NCBI GenBank assembly: GCA_027596035.1
Contig: JADGJA010000345.1
Location: 1-22,185, forward strand
DNA: 22,185 nucleotides
Direction: 5' to 3'
Source of the DNA: Thoreauomyces humboldtii
Taxonomy: Eukaryota; Chytridiomycota; Chytridiomycetes; Spizellomycetales; Powellomycetaceae
Shown here: positions 8,401 through 18,859 of the stretch, piece by piece
Layout of the letters: the number at the start of each line of letters is the position of its first letter
Position numbering within the stretch: position 1 is the stretch's first letter
The notes under the pieces: generated by a model
Told to the model about the DNA's origin: nothing
Database searches by the model: none
What the model saw: only the letters and a program-made list of their open reading frames with translations
Made by a program: the position numbers and the translations under genes

Positions 8401-10548
8401 CATGTCTGCAAAGTCTCTTATGAACGAAATCGAAGCTATTCATGGCGAGCAGCGCGACAAGCGTAGCGGGGTCACAAATCGTTACCAGTTCGACTTTTCA
8501 TTCAAAGATCTCGAGGTCTTCAAGGACGTGCGCGCCCTGCTTCGTCTACAGGCACAGTCGAGTCCCGACACGGACAAGAAGGTTCTTAAGATTCTCGGCC
8601 TGTTTACGAGACGCTTTTTTCAATTGGAACTGGACGACGAGGAGAGCGAGGACGATGAAGGGTCGGACATGGAAGTCGAGGATGACCACGTTCTGCAGGA
8701 GCGTGGTCGGATGCGCGCACGGCAGAACCTACAGAGGGCCGTGTTCAATCGCGGCGCCGCCAACGGGCGCCTAGATTCTGGTGACGAGCCTATGGACACG
8801 GATGATGATCCTGAGGAAGGATCCTTGCGTGATGATGGGTCGACCAATGGCAGAATCGCCCAGACGGGCGATGAAGACAAGGAGATGATGGACGTTGACA
8901 TCCAAAACGTCAGCGGTGACAGCGACAATGGGGAGGAGAGGAGAGGCACGTATGTGTTGTACTCGAACAACGTATTGTACGTGTTCCTGCGACAATTTCA
9001 GGTAAGGCATTTTCACATGGCATCGCATCGCAGTCGATCGATACCTAACCTCCTTTTCCAGATGCTGTACTCAAGACTGCTAAAGATGAAAGAGCTGTCC
9101 GCGAAGATTGCGCAAGATCCTGTGCGGACAGACAACAAGAGTCATATTGCTAAAGAACTCGGTTTGCAAAAAGAGTCATGTGAGCAATCGTGGAATTCTG
9201 CCCTTTGTCACCACCATCACTAACGTAAATTTTAAGTGGCCACATATGCCCATGTGGACAGGTATGCGGAACTTTTACAGGCGTGCTACTCTTTCGTTAC
9301 CGGCGACATGGAGTCTTCCGAGTTTGAGGAGAAATCCCGCACAATGTTTGGTACATCCGCGTATTTGATCTTCACGGTCGATAAACTTTGTCAAACCATC
9401 GTCAAACAGGTGGGTCGTGGGTATCTATAATTCTATTAACTTTGAATTTCAGGCTGCTAATAAGTCGTTAGTCGCAGGTTGCGGTAACAGACTCCAAAAC
9501 CATGGAATTGATGGACCTATATTACAAAGATATGGCGAAGAGTATGACAAGCGCAAGACAGGAGGCTATGTACCGAATCAATGTGGAAAGCATTATCCAG
9601 GACGATAACATTTACCGCATAGAATATGTGAGTCTCCACGTGCCGTCGTCGAATTTTTCCACATGAAACTCATCAATCCTTGTTACTCCCACACAGTTCA
9701 TCGATGAGAAGCTCATGACAGTTCAACTTTTGTCCAAAGAGGAACACATCTCCGATGGAGCCGTTTCTCTCGAAGATCGGTGGTCTCTGTACGTTGACCA
9801 CTTCGTGCAGCTTCACGCCACGGAGAATCTGCGAGCTTTCCGTCGTGAGCCCTTCCTGAAGCGCAACTTGCCGACTACGGCCCCTGACGAGCCACCCCAC
9901 CATGTTGAAGCTCACAGCGGACTCGAACTCAAAGTCTGCGTGAACACGTACAAGATGTTCTTCGTCGACCACACGGAGGACTATTTCACCAAGAAGCAGC
10001 CCGCAGAAGGCGGCGCACCGGACTCGTCGGTAGCGGCCGGCGACTTTTCGCTCCTAACACCCGCTCAAGCCTTTGCCGAGACGGTTCGAAAGCGCAGCGA
10101 CAAATTCCGGTCCTGGCTCGAGTCTGATCGAGGCTGGAAGCGTGGCATGGCAAGCGTAGACGCGGAACGACTCAACAAGGAATTCGACACGTGGATGAAG
10201 GGATCCGGTGGACCTCACCTCGACAAGCAGACGGCGGGAGGGGTGGCGCGATGGGCGAGTACCCTTCATGATGCGACGCGACCAGCGGTAGCAGGAAGCT
10301 TGTCCCCCGTCGCTCTTGATGATCCTGTCAGTCAGACGGATGACGTAACGGCGGCGCCCGCTTTAACACCTGGCGGGGCAACGCCAGGACCTTCTGCGAT
10401 GGAAGGGGTGGAGACCGCTGCGGAGGGTGGTCAGGAACCAGAAAACCCGAGCGCGAGCACGGCAAGACCTATCTTGACGCCTCCTGCTGATGAGCCCGTG
10501 ACAGGACTGCTGGACTACGCCGAGGCTGCAGGTGGTCCACCTGCATGA
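5435..10548 (+). CDS. SIN3: SIN3 transcriptional corepressor scaffold
   Basis: SIN3 is the scaffold of the Rpd3/HDAC histone deacetylase complex. I place 13 exons: 5435-5691, 5754-6155, 6220-6748, 6812-6898, 6960-7530, 7593-7675, 7735-8014, 8077-8234, 8303-9001, 9062-9179, 9237-9409, 9478-9627 and 9697-10548. All join in phase and give 1452 residues. The N terminus is Gln/Pro/Ser-rich with a poly-Q run near residue 50. PAH1 lies at about 184-255 ([15 protein letters not shown]), PAH2 at about 383-447 ([15 protein letters not shown]) and PAH3 at about 547-609. The HDAC-interaction region (about 620-730) has [25 protein letters not shown] and [13 protein letters not shown]. An acidic tract near 900-918 precedes the Sin3 C-terminal domain, and the tail after about 1280 is low complexity. 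Introns are 57-69 nt. Introns 3 and 9 are multiples of three without stops. The start is the first ATG after a 550-nt ATG-free leader. Confidence 0.96.
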
Positions 10549-11131
10549 AGAAGGACGGATCTTTTCTCCGTTTTGACCTCCCCGTCGTGGCTGGCCGCTT
10601 CGCGGTGTATCTTAAAAGCTCATTCTTTTTCTAAAAAACAAAAACTCATCACGACTACTGTACTACGACTACTGTACTTGTAACCGCTCCAGTGGGACTG
10701 ACGCGGTTGTGCGATGCGACCTTCTCTGATGGCGACAGAGAGGTATGCGTGAGGAGATAACCGAGCAGAGCGTGGGTGAGGCGCTGACTGGATAGTGCAT
10801 TGGTGTCTCGGACTTCAACGTCGGTTTATCGTCCCGGCTTAGAGCGATGGAAGTGGGAGCAAGAGTGCGAGGGTTTGGTCTTCATTGCGTAGACTGAAGA
10901 GCGACAGTAGGGAAGATGGGCTACTGTGCTGGCGGACTAAAGAACCTACCGATTAGGTAAGCGCAGAACGTCTGGGTGGGCAATGCTATGAACTGCACAG
11001 CCTCTCTCTCCTCTCTTCTCTCCGTCTCAGACGGTCAGGTGTGCTCCCCTCCCCGCGATCTCAGCAGCACCAAGCGTTGACTTCCCATCCAGACAATAGT
11101 TCAACCTCGCCAACCACAGCACCATCCCACC
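10549..11131. other. Intergenic region between SIN3 and the EBP1 homologue
   Basis: These 583 nt hold the SIN3 3'UTR and the EBP1 promoter and leader. An A-rich stretch near 10630-10645 may be part of the SIN3 polyadenylation region. A pyrimidine run near 11000-11025 (cctctctctcctctcttctc) suits the EBP1 transcription start region. I see no gene here. Confidence 0.5.
10651..10678. repeat. Perfect tandem duplication of 14 bp
   Basis: The unit acgactactgtact occurs twice head to tail at 10651-10664 and 10665-10678 in the SIN3 3' flank. It looks like a slippage duplication. No function is implied. Confidence 0.9.
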
Positions 11132-12840
11132 ATGGCACCCGCCGCAAAGAAAGCACCCGCTGCGAAGGCAGAGAAGGTAGAGGCGAAAGCCGCCAAGGCG
11201 GAACCCAAGGCCGAGAGCGACACCACCAAGCCTGCAGCAAAGTCGGAGTCAAAGGCGGAAAAGTCTGAGCCAAAGGTCGAGAAGGCCGACGCAAAGGCCG
11301 CTGAGGAGGACGATGCCTCGGATAGCGACGTCGATGAGAACGATCTTTCCACCAACGTTGTAACAAAGTATCAAGCCGCCGCAGGCATCGCTAACGGTGA
11401 GCTGCATTTCCCTCACTTCCTCTCAATTGGATGCACGAAGGCCAGCCTCACGACAAAATGGCTGTTTGATGGATGCATTGGGGCACTTTTGGAAAACATG
11501 GGAAATTTTGATGCAAACCCTCGCATTTTCTGACCGCGAACCGCTCTCTAGGTGCGCTGAAGAAGGTCCTCGACACCATTGCCGACGGTGTTAAGCTTAC
11601 CGACATCTGCGCTCTGGGTGATCGTACCATCGAGGAGCTGGCTGAGAAGGTTTACAACAACAAGAAGGACAAGATCTCCAAGGGTGCGTGAGCGGCGCTG
11701 ATCATTGCGTGAGCACAGGGTCGCCCTAATATCGTTTATGTCGGCAGGTATTGCTTTCCCCACATGCGTGTCTCCGAACACGGCGATCTGCCACATGTCT
11801 CCCCTGGCTAGCGACCCTGAAGGTGCCATCGTTCTCAAGACTGGCGATGTGGTCAGGATAGAGCTCGGCGCGCACATTGATGGATACATTTCTCAGGTTG
11901 GTCCAAGAGGGTTACTCATCATCCCCCTTTGACCTCACCCTCTTGATCTGACTGGAACGCTTCGTCCTGGCTAGGTCGCACATACCCTTGTCATCGGGGC
12001 CACCAAGGAGAACCCCATCAAGGGCCGTCAAGCCGACGTGATTCAGGCCGCCTACCTGGCAACAGAGGCTGCGATTCGTCTTTTGAAGCCCGGAAACACC
12101 AACACGCAGGTGACCGAGGCAATTCAGAAGATTGCCGAAGAGTTCGAGTGCAGCCCTGTGGAAGGCATGCTCTCCCATCAGGTCTCCCGCAACGTTCTCG
12201 ACGGCAAGAAGCAGATCATTCTCAACCCCAGCGAGAATCAGAAGAAGGACGTTGAGGAGTCTACCTTTGAAGAGGGTGAAGTGTATTCGCTAGACATCCT
12301 CGTCTCTAGCGGCGAGGGGCGCCCGCGCACGTCCGAGACGCGCACCACCGTCTACAAGCGTCAGTCCGAGGTGACTTACAACCTGAAGATGAAGACGTCG
12401 CGCGAAGTGCTGTCCAAGGTCATCAAGTCGTTCGGATCTATGGCATTCTCCCTGCGCCACTTCGATGACGAGAAGAAGGCTCGCATGGGTATTGTCGAGT
12501 GCGCCGCCCACAACCTTGTCGAACCTTACCAGGTTCTGTACGAGAAGGACGACGCCGTTGTTGCTCACTTCATGTACACGGTTCTCCTTATGCCCAATGG
12601 CCCGCTCAAGATCACCTCCTTCCCCTGGGACCAAGAGCTCGTCAAGAGTGACAAAGAGGTCAAGGACGAGCCTATCAAGGAGCTGCTCAAGCAGTCTGTT
12701 AAGACTAACAAGAGCAAAGCCAACAAGAAGAAGAAGGTACGATTCTTGGCTGTGAGCGCAAATCAAGTTTATAAACCTCATTCTGACTTGTTTCGCAGAA
12801 GAAGGCTGGCAAAGAGGAGAGCACCGCGGAAAGCAAATAG
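11132..12840 (+). CDS. EBP1/PA2G4-type protein (inactive type-2 methionine aminopeptidase fold; Cdb4-like)
   Basis: Members of this family (human PA2G4/EBP1, fission yeast Cdb4) have a methionine-aminopeptidase fold without activity. They bind ribosomes near the exit tunnel as well as nucleic acids. Exons 11132-11396, 11552-11683, 11748-11896, 11975-12736 and 12799-12840 give 449 residues. Conserved parts include VVTKYQAAAGIANGALKKVL, GIAFPTCVSPN, ELGAHIDGYISQVAHTLVIG, EGMLSHQVSRNVLDGKKQII and FSLRHFDDEKKARMGIVEC. Where active enzymes have two metal-binding aspartates 11 residues apart, this protein has E171 and Q182, so it should be inactive. Unlike human EBP1 it carries an N-terminal extension of about 65 residues rich in Lys, Ala and Glu, resembling histone H1 tails. 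The C terminus is lysine-rich (NKSKANKKKKKKAGK). Intron 1 is 155 nt, the longest within coding sequence here. Confidence 0.93.
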
Positions 12841-15123
12841 AGTTCACGCATCTGACCAGCCATTTACGTTGCCCCCCTTTGTGACTCCCAACCATATCAA
12901 CACTGCTCTCAATCACAAGCCCATGTTACTAGTGGTCAAAGCCGGTTGGCGGAGAGCTTAATTTCTGGAAGCGTGTCCTGGCTCGAAAAGATGCAAGTAT
13001 CGGCTCGGCAGCATCAGAGAGAATTTGATTGCGGCAGATAGCCCAGGGGTGTAGAGGGAGAGAAGTTCGTGCCAAGGAGGATCCAGTCCAGCATCTACAG
13101 TAGCGCAAAAACCCGAGATGTCAATCGAAGAGGGATGGAGCGGAAATAACCATTCTCAAGGCGCATGGTCGACAGCGATCGATGCGGTCGCTAGAACTCC
13201 GGAAGGTTCCTGGCTGTTCGAAACCATGCAAGCTTGCTCCAACCCTGGGAGAGGGGCCGCGCGTTTTCTCGTCGCATCAACGCGCTCAGTGCCCAAGTAC
13301 AATTCGGCGAACGCAGATCTGTTTCCCAAACCCGCCATCTCCCACTCGCTGCATCCATTCATCATGTCATCTCTTGCGATTGTCGTCCATCATCAGTGGA
13401 ACCCAGCGTCATCCAAAATAAACTCTGCTCCTGCAAACCGACAATCCCAGCGCCAATCTCGCAGTCTACATCTACGATCCGGGAATGTGTTCGCAAACAG
13501 GGAAGCGATCATATCGCAGCAAAGGTAAGCGTAAACAGATGCCTTGAAACTCAAATGTTCCAATGGATGCATTGTGGCTCGTTCCTTATCTGGAGTTGCC
13601 GGTCCGTCTCAGATCCTGCCGCCACCTGATTATGTCGGATCTGCAAATTGACATTTCCGAAACCACCCAAGATCCTCTTCAGTTATAGCTAACACGCTCA
13701 CAGGTATGGATGGACGCAGGCTAGAAGTATCCTACTTATCTCGATTTTAACCTGTGAACTGTTTTCAGCTGCTGCGCTCATGTGCACATGACGCCATCGC
13801 ATGGCCCCCCAAGATCGCTTCTGTGCAGAGAAAGCTAAGGTACATACATATACATGCATAGCTCCTTCGATATGGCTCCTTTTCTAAAACTTTGTTCTCT
13901 TCGGTTCTTAGCTCTGATCGACAGGACCACACCTTGCGGTCGCGTCGTCGTCGTCGGCGTCCCCCGTCAACACGCTCACAGCCAGCTACGCTGCATCGCC
14001 GAGAGATGCCACAGGATGAATCATACACCCACCATAGGAATAGGGACAGGATCCACACAGTTATTATAAGAGGCGTCGTCGAGGCATCCTCCTCGGGTTC
14101 TGCTAGCCGTCACCTGCCACCGCGACCTTCGCTCAAGAACAACCTGTCGTCTGCACGACATCGATCGACTGGCTTCCTTGAAGATGTCTTCTTGTTGGTC
14201 AAGCCGCCATCCTCAAGCTCTGCTTCTCGCGCCGCCACACAGTCATCTCCGCAACACCTTCGACAACTGGCCACCAGCATGTATGCTCTCCGGAGGTAAG
14301 GGACTCATCAAGGATGGCTGCAACAGCCGCAAGCACTTCGGTGCGTAGGTTGATTGCAAGTCGTCCGGGTTGCATGTATGATTTGGTGTTGCACGCCCTC
14401 ACGCATCCAATGTGGCCCTGGCAGGGAAATACTACATCACGGCTTAGTTTCGTGGCACGCCAGGGCCTAGGATCCGCGAGGGGTACCGGCGAGAATAGTA
14501 CCTTCTTCGGAGGAAACTAGAATTCTCTATCTGTCCCGTGCAACTGACTTGCTGAAGACGTCGGATGTGGGTTGGATACGGTAGCGCTCTGTCCTTCCCA
14601 CACTTGCGAAAAGCAAGAGTCCACCTTAGTAAGCTTGACCCAGCCATTTTTGACGCTTCCCACGATGAGTTCCGAGCCGATGGGGGCTACATGTCTCGGT
14701 CGGCCTTGAGCAGCACGTGCATCGTTGCCTCGCTCACACCTAGCCGTTGAAGTCAAGAGGTCAATCAAAATCACCACAACTTGTACACTCCCACCGCTTT
14801 CTTTTCCATAACATCCAACCTTGTAAGGAACTGGTTTCAACAAGAACGGTATTGAACGTGATTGCGAAATAATCTGTTATAGCCTCTCTGTCGCCCCTCG
14901 AGCCTCCGAGATGTCCTTTGGGGTCCGTTTGGCAAATCCTCGCCCGTGCCGGAAAAGTTTCGTTTCCGATGATGTCCGTCGACGGTCTCTGCGGAGGAGA
15001 GGACCGTGGGGACGCAGAAGAGTAGCTGGAATCAGGGCTCATCATTTATGCTTGATGCACGGACGGGTAAAATTTGCGTTGAACGCAAGGCAGAACTCTT
15101 CATATTATGCATGATTCCATCGT
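12841..15123. other. 2.3 kb region without an identifiable gene
   Basis: I find no conserved protein domain, tRNA or rRNA in this stretch between the EBP1 stop and the NOP14 stop. The two ends must carry the 3'UTRs of those genes. The longest open frames (for example 13118-13528, 13234-13629 and 13892-14299 on plus; 14517-14843 on minus) give proteins of biased composition that I do not recognise. Splice-like signals on the plus strand hint at a transcript: donors at 13525 (aaag|gtaagc) and 14296 (gag|gtaagg), and acceptors ending at 13768 (gttttcag) and 14425 (tggcag). Joining 13524 to 13769 keeps a frame reading HIAAK then LLRSCAHDAIAWPPK, which could be a small spliced gene or a noncoding RNA. 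I cannot decide between them. Confidence 0.4.
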
Positions 15124-18100
15124 CTACCGCTTCCCCTTTGCCTTCTTGACCTCCCTCTCGTAACCACGCATGGCCCCCTCCTGGTTGGCCAACCCACCCA
15201 TGATCTTGTCCATCTTCTTCTTGTACTCCCCGTCCTTCGCCCTCGTCTCCAGGAGCCTCTTCCTAGCGACGAAGGCCGCGTCCTTTCGGAGCTCCCTGAC
15301 GGCGCCCTTGAACTCCTTCTTGTACTCGTACTTCAACTTTGCGGCGTCCGCTCGCTCTCGGTCGGGGTCCCGACTCCCGTTCTTTCGGTCGATCGAGTAG
15401 TGAGCGTCGAACTTTGGAACAAACGTGGCCATCGGGATGGGGGCGAACCGTTGGAGGAGGAGGGGACGACGCTTGAGCTTCGTGCTGCTGATGAGTGAGG
15501 TGATCTGGATGAGGGTCGCAGAGACCGAGGTAGTGAGGGATGATGAAGCTGCTGATGGTGATGGTGATGATGCTGATGATGCTGACGATGACGGTAGGGG
15601 AATGCTCTCCAAGACGGAAACAAAGGGAGCGAATAGCTCGATGAAGGCGGGTTGTTCGTTGTACAGACGAGCGTACCGACCGAGGAGTTTGATGGCCGCG
15701 ACCAGCAGGGCGTGCTTGAAGGCTTCCGATCCGATGTCAACGTCGTCTCGTCCCGTCAGAGCGTCGAGGAGCGAGAGTGCCGTGGGTTCAGGTCGTGCCG
15801 CGGACCAGTCCAATATGCGCAGGCCGGCAAACTTGGGTTCGAGGATTGGCACTGTTTTACAGGTGGCCTCGTCTTGCTCCGCTTCGGGGGAGGGTACGAT
15901 GGGAAGGAGCAGGGCGAGGATGGTTGCGAGGAAGTTAAGCCCTTCTGGCACAAGGCGCTTGGACTGTGCTTGGTACTGGTGAAGGAAAGGCGTTAACTCT
16001 GTGCGCAAGAGCGATTTCTTCGAAAATGTGCTTACTTCGGCAAAGAGCTCGCAAACTATGAACCCGCTGATGGCACCGCGCACATCGCTCACAGGGCACT
16101 GAGACAGGTATTGGCCCATGAGCAACATGGCAGGTGTAACGACGGCATGCGTGAGATCGGAGGTGGAGAAAATGCGTCCGACAAGCTTCAGGTTCACCAG
16201 AGCATCGACGGATGGAAGCGCGCCGCGTCGTCGGGTCAGTGACGCCGCGAGATCTCGAGAAAGCTTCTTCTGAAGCTTCGTGATGCGGCTGACAAAGTGG
16301 TCGGCAGCCTGCTCAACGAGTTGCTGAGAAAGCTCGATCGTGGGAATAGAGAGGGTGTCAATAGCGAAGAGATCGACAGGTGTCTGAGCAGCGACGTAAA
16401 TGAGATGCTCGAGGAGAACATCCAGCAATTTCTGGAACAGACACATGAGTCCTCGATCAAAACTTAAGATGCAAGTAGGGCGTGCATACCTCGAGCTTCT
16501 TCCGGTTATCACCTCCAAGCTTGACGTGGTGCAGAGCGCGGATGCGCTGCACAATAATCGCCTGCTCCTCCACCGTTCGTCCTTTGCATAGCTCGAGGAA
16601 GTCAGCATGCGTCTCGGGAGCCCTGAACGTGAACGGCAGTTCCTTTGCCGCTAAATCATCCGTTTTCCGGGGAGCGGGGACGAACTTTGTTTTGGGCGTC
16701 TTGTCGACCAAAACAGAGTCCTCCTCGATTTCGGAGTCTATCTCAAGTTCCTCGTCACCGATGTCTTCCGTCACGTCCTCAACGGCCCAGTCAGCGGTAG
16801 CATCCTGATCTTCGTCGCCTTCGCTGTCATCATCCTCTTCGTCTTCACTGTCCTCTTCGTCACTTTCCTCCTCGTCCTCGTCATCCTCACTGGATTCTCC
16901 CTGGGGACCCTTGATCTTGGGCCGCATGAAAACCTCTTTGTTAAGGAGTTGTCCGTTCAGATATGTGAGCGGCATTTCGTCTTCCTCTTCGATCATGGTA
17001 TCGACAGCCCGGCTGTAATCATCGTCGCCTAGATCGTCCGCCTCGGCGACGCGCTTCCGGCTGGCAGCCTCGGCTAGTTTGGCAGCGGCCTTGATGGCCT
17101 TCTCCTCCTTCTCGGTGGGCAGACCCAACATACGCCGTTGACGGTCTTGCTCGAGCTGCTCCAGCTTGTTCTTTTCGTCCTGCGCGAGCTCCTCCTCCGT
17201 CTTGAGTCGATCCGTCGGCTTTGCCCGACGCTCGGACGCCAGCTCGCGGACGAACCGGTCGTAGTCGTCGTAGGCCTCGATCTCCTGCTCTCCCTCCTTG
17301 GCAGCGGGAGTGGGTTCGTCGGGAAAGACCGCAGCCTTCGCGGTCGCTCGGTCCGCATCCACGCCGTCGTCGTCGTCGTCGTCGTCGACCCGGCCGCGCT
17401 TGTTGGACACCTGTACCATGTTCGAGTCCGTGGCGCCGGTCCTGTCGTCGCGGGAGGGTCTCGCTGGTCGAGGCTTGCTCGGAGCGAGGAGACCCTTGAT
17501 CTCGTCGAGCTGGGCGTCGAGCTCGTCGGCGAGGTCCTCGTCCTGCTCCTTCTGCATCTGACGCTCCCGCTTGTGGAGCTTGCTCTTTGCGATGACCTCC
17601 TTCATGACCTCGTTCTTTGACTTTTTCCGACCGTCCTCTCCGACCGGCCCTCCTTCCTCGTCGTCGCTGAACCCACCAAAGTGGGTGTATCGCACCGTGT
17701 TCTTGTCGATCTGACCGCCTCCTCCGTCAGAGTCCTCCCCGTCGCCGCCCACGCGCATGAGACCTGCGTCGTTGAACACGTCCTCGTCGAGGGCCCGACC
17801 TCGATGCGTGAGCTCGCCCATGCCCTCGTCGTCGTCGTTGTCCTGGAGGTTGAACATGGATCCCCTGTCGGACCGCTTGCTCTTCTCCTTCATGAAGCGC
17901 TCGAGCATCTTGTCCTCCATGGACATGGAGGCGTCGTGCTCGCCGAACCGCCTGTCGACGAAGGCCGAGTCCTTGTTCTTGCGGTCCATCTCGACGGCCA
18001 GGGTGCGCTTCCTGTTCTCCTCCCCTCGCTTCCGCACGGCCCCGGGCTTCCCCGTGGCGCCCTTGACCTTTCTCCCCATGACCTCGTGCTTCTGGCGGGT

Positions 18101-18337
18101 GACCTTCATCTCGAAGGGGTTGCTGTCGCGGGTCTTTGCCGACATGTCGCGGAGGATGTCGCGGGCCTCCTTGCGCCCCGACAGGGCGGCTGCGCGCTGG
18201 GTGGTGGACTTTTTCTTTGATATCTTCTGGTGCTTTCCGATGACTCCGGCGTCCTTCAGGGAGGCCCTCAGCCTTGTGAGTGCCGAACCCCCCTTTGGCT
18301 TCTTGCCGCCTGGGACGGCTGCTTCCTGCTTGCCCAT
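15124..18337 (-). CDS. NOP14: NOP14, U3 snoRNP / SSU processome protein
   Basis: NOP14 is needed for early 18S rRNA processing and 40S assembly in the nucleolus. Two exons (18337-16490 and 16431-15124) with a 58-nt intron give 1051 residues. Family features in order: GKHQKISKKKSTTQRAAALS and RDSNPFEMKVTRQKHEVMG near the N terminus, DRRFGEHD and SMSMEDKMLERFMKEK, then RYTHFGGFSDDEEGG. A very acidic Asp/Glu/Ser tract follows at about 480-545. The C-terminal half ends with YKKEFKGAVRELRKDAAFVARKRL and a basic tail (KKAKGKR), probably a nucleolar signal. An open frame extends a little upstream, but 18337 is the first ATG and gives the MGK start usual for the family. The gene is divergent from the thioesterase gene. 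A Ser/Pro/Ala low-complexity insert lies near 15540-15600. Confidence 0.95.
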
Positions 18338-18859
18338 TGCGTGGGAGGAGTGTGGTGACAAGAAAGCTTTGGAGGGAATTTCTCTCTCTCTTCCCTAGGA
18401 TCTGATCGTTGGCAAGCTACCACCACCCACTGTATGCGGGGGAATTGAACGAAACAAAGGCGTTCAAGGCACAAGACGGAGCCCAAGTGTGAATGGGAGA
18501 GTGGGAGAGTGGAGAGTGGGACTCTGCGGGGGTCGAGAAAAAGCAAGGAAAAAAAGAAAGAGAAAAAAAACAGAAGGAAGGGAAACCCAACCCGAGTCGT
18601 CCGATACCCTGGTAACTCGCATGCTTCCGTCGATAGGGTTCCCCGGTACCGAGCATGCTCCGGCGATCCGGGTGGCCGGTGATAGGAGAGAGATGAGGCG
18701 AGCTCGTTTCACGCTCGCAAACAAGAACGACCAAAGGTCCCATTACGTTTCTTTTTTGACATCTCAGCAAGGCCCCCCCTCCCGGCCCTGCCCTGAAAGC
18801 GTCCTTGCCGACCTCGTTTGTCCTCTCCCGTCCTCTGCGTCCAGCCATCAACCCACGCC
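18338..18859. promoter_or_regulatory. Shared divergent promoter of NOP14 and the thioesterase gene
   Basis: These 522 nt lie between two outward-facing start codons. The plus strand is purine-rich near 18490-18590, with repeated gggagagt units and A-rich runs, so it is pyrimidine-rich on the NOP14 side. That pattern fits the NOP14 transcription start region. Two copies of gcatgct (about 18619 and 18653) flank a short spacer. No coding sequence is convincing here. Confidence 0.5.

Noticed and set aside
12737..12961. Alternative EBP1 C terminus by read-through of intron 4
   Set aside because: Splicing 12737-12798 gives the expected short lysine-rich tail. The read-through tail is not like the family, although retention cannot be excluded.
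13190..13250. Possible tRNA B box (gttcgaaacc near 13215)
   Set aside because: The flanking bases do not form a T-arm stem and no matching A box or acceptor stem is present.
15425..15996. Plus-strand open frames opposite NOP14 exon 2
   Set aside because: The minus strand encodes conserved NOP14 sequence throughout; the plus frames have no recognisable domain.
17138..18398. Long plus-strand open frames opposite NOP14 exon 1
   Set aside because: They arise from strong codon bias in the GC-rich NOP14 exon and have biased, domain-free composition.
18610..18665. Inverted gcatgct copies in the NOP14/thioesterase promoter as an operator
   Set aside because: The motif is itself palindromic and common, and there is no supporting family knowledge for a regulator binding it here.
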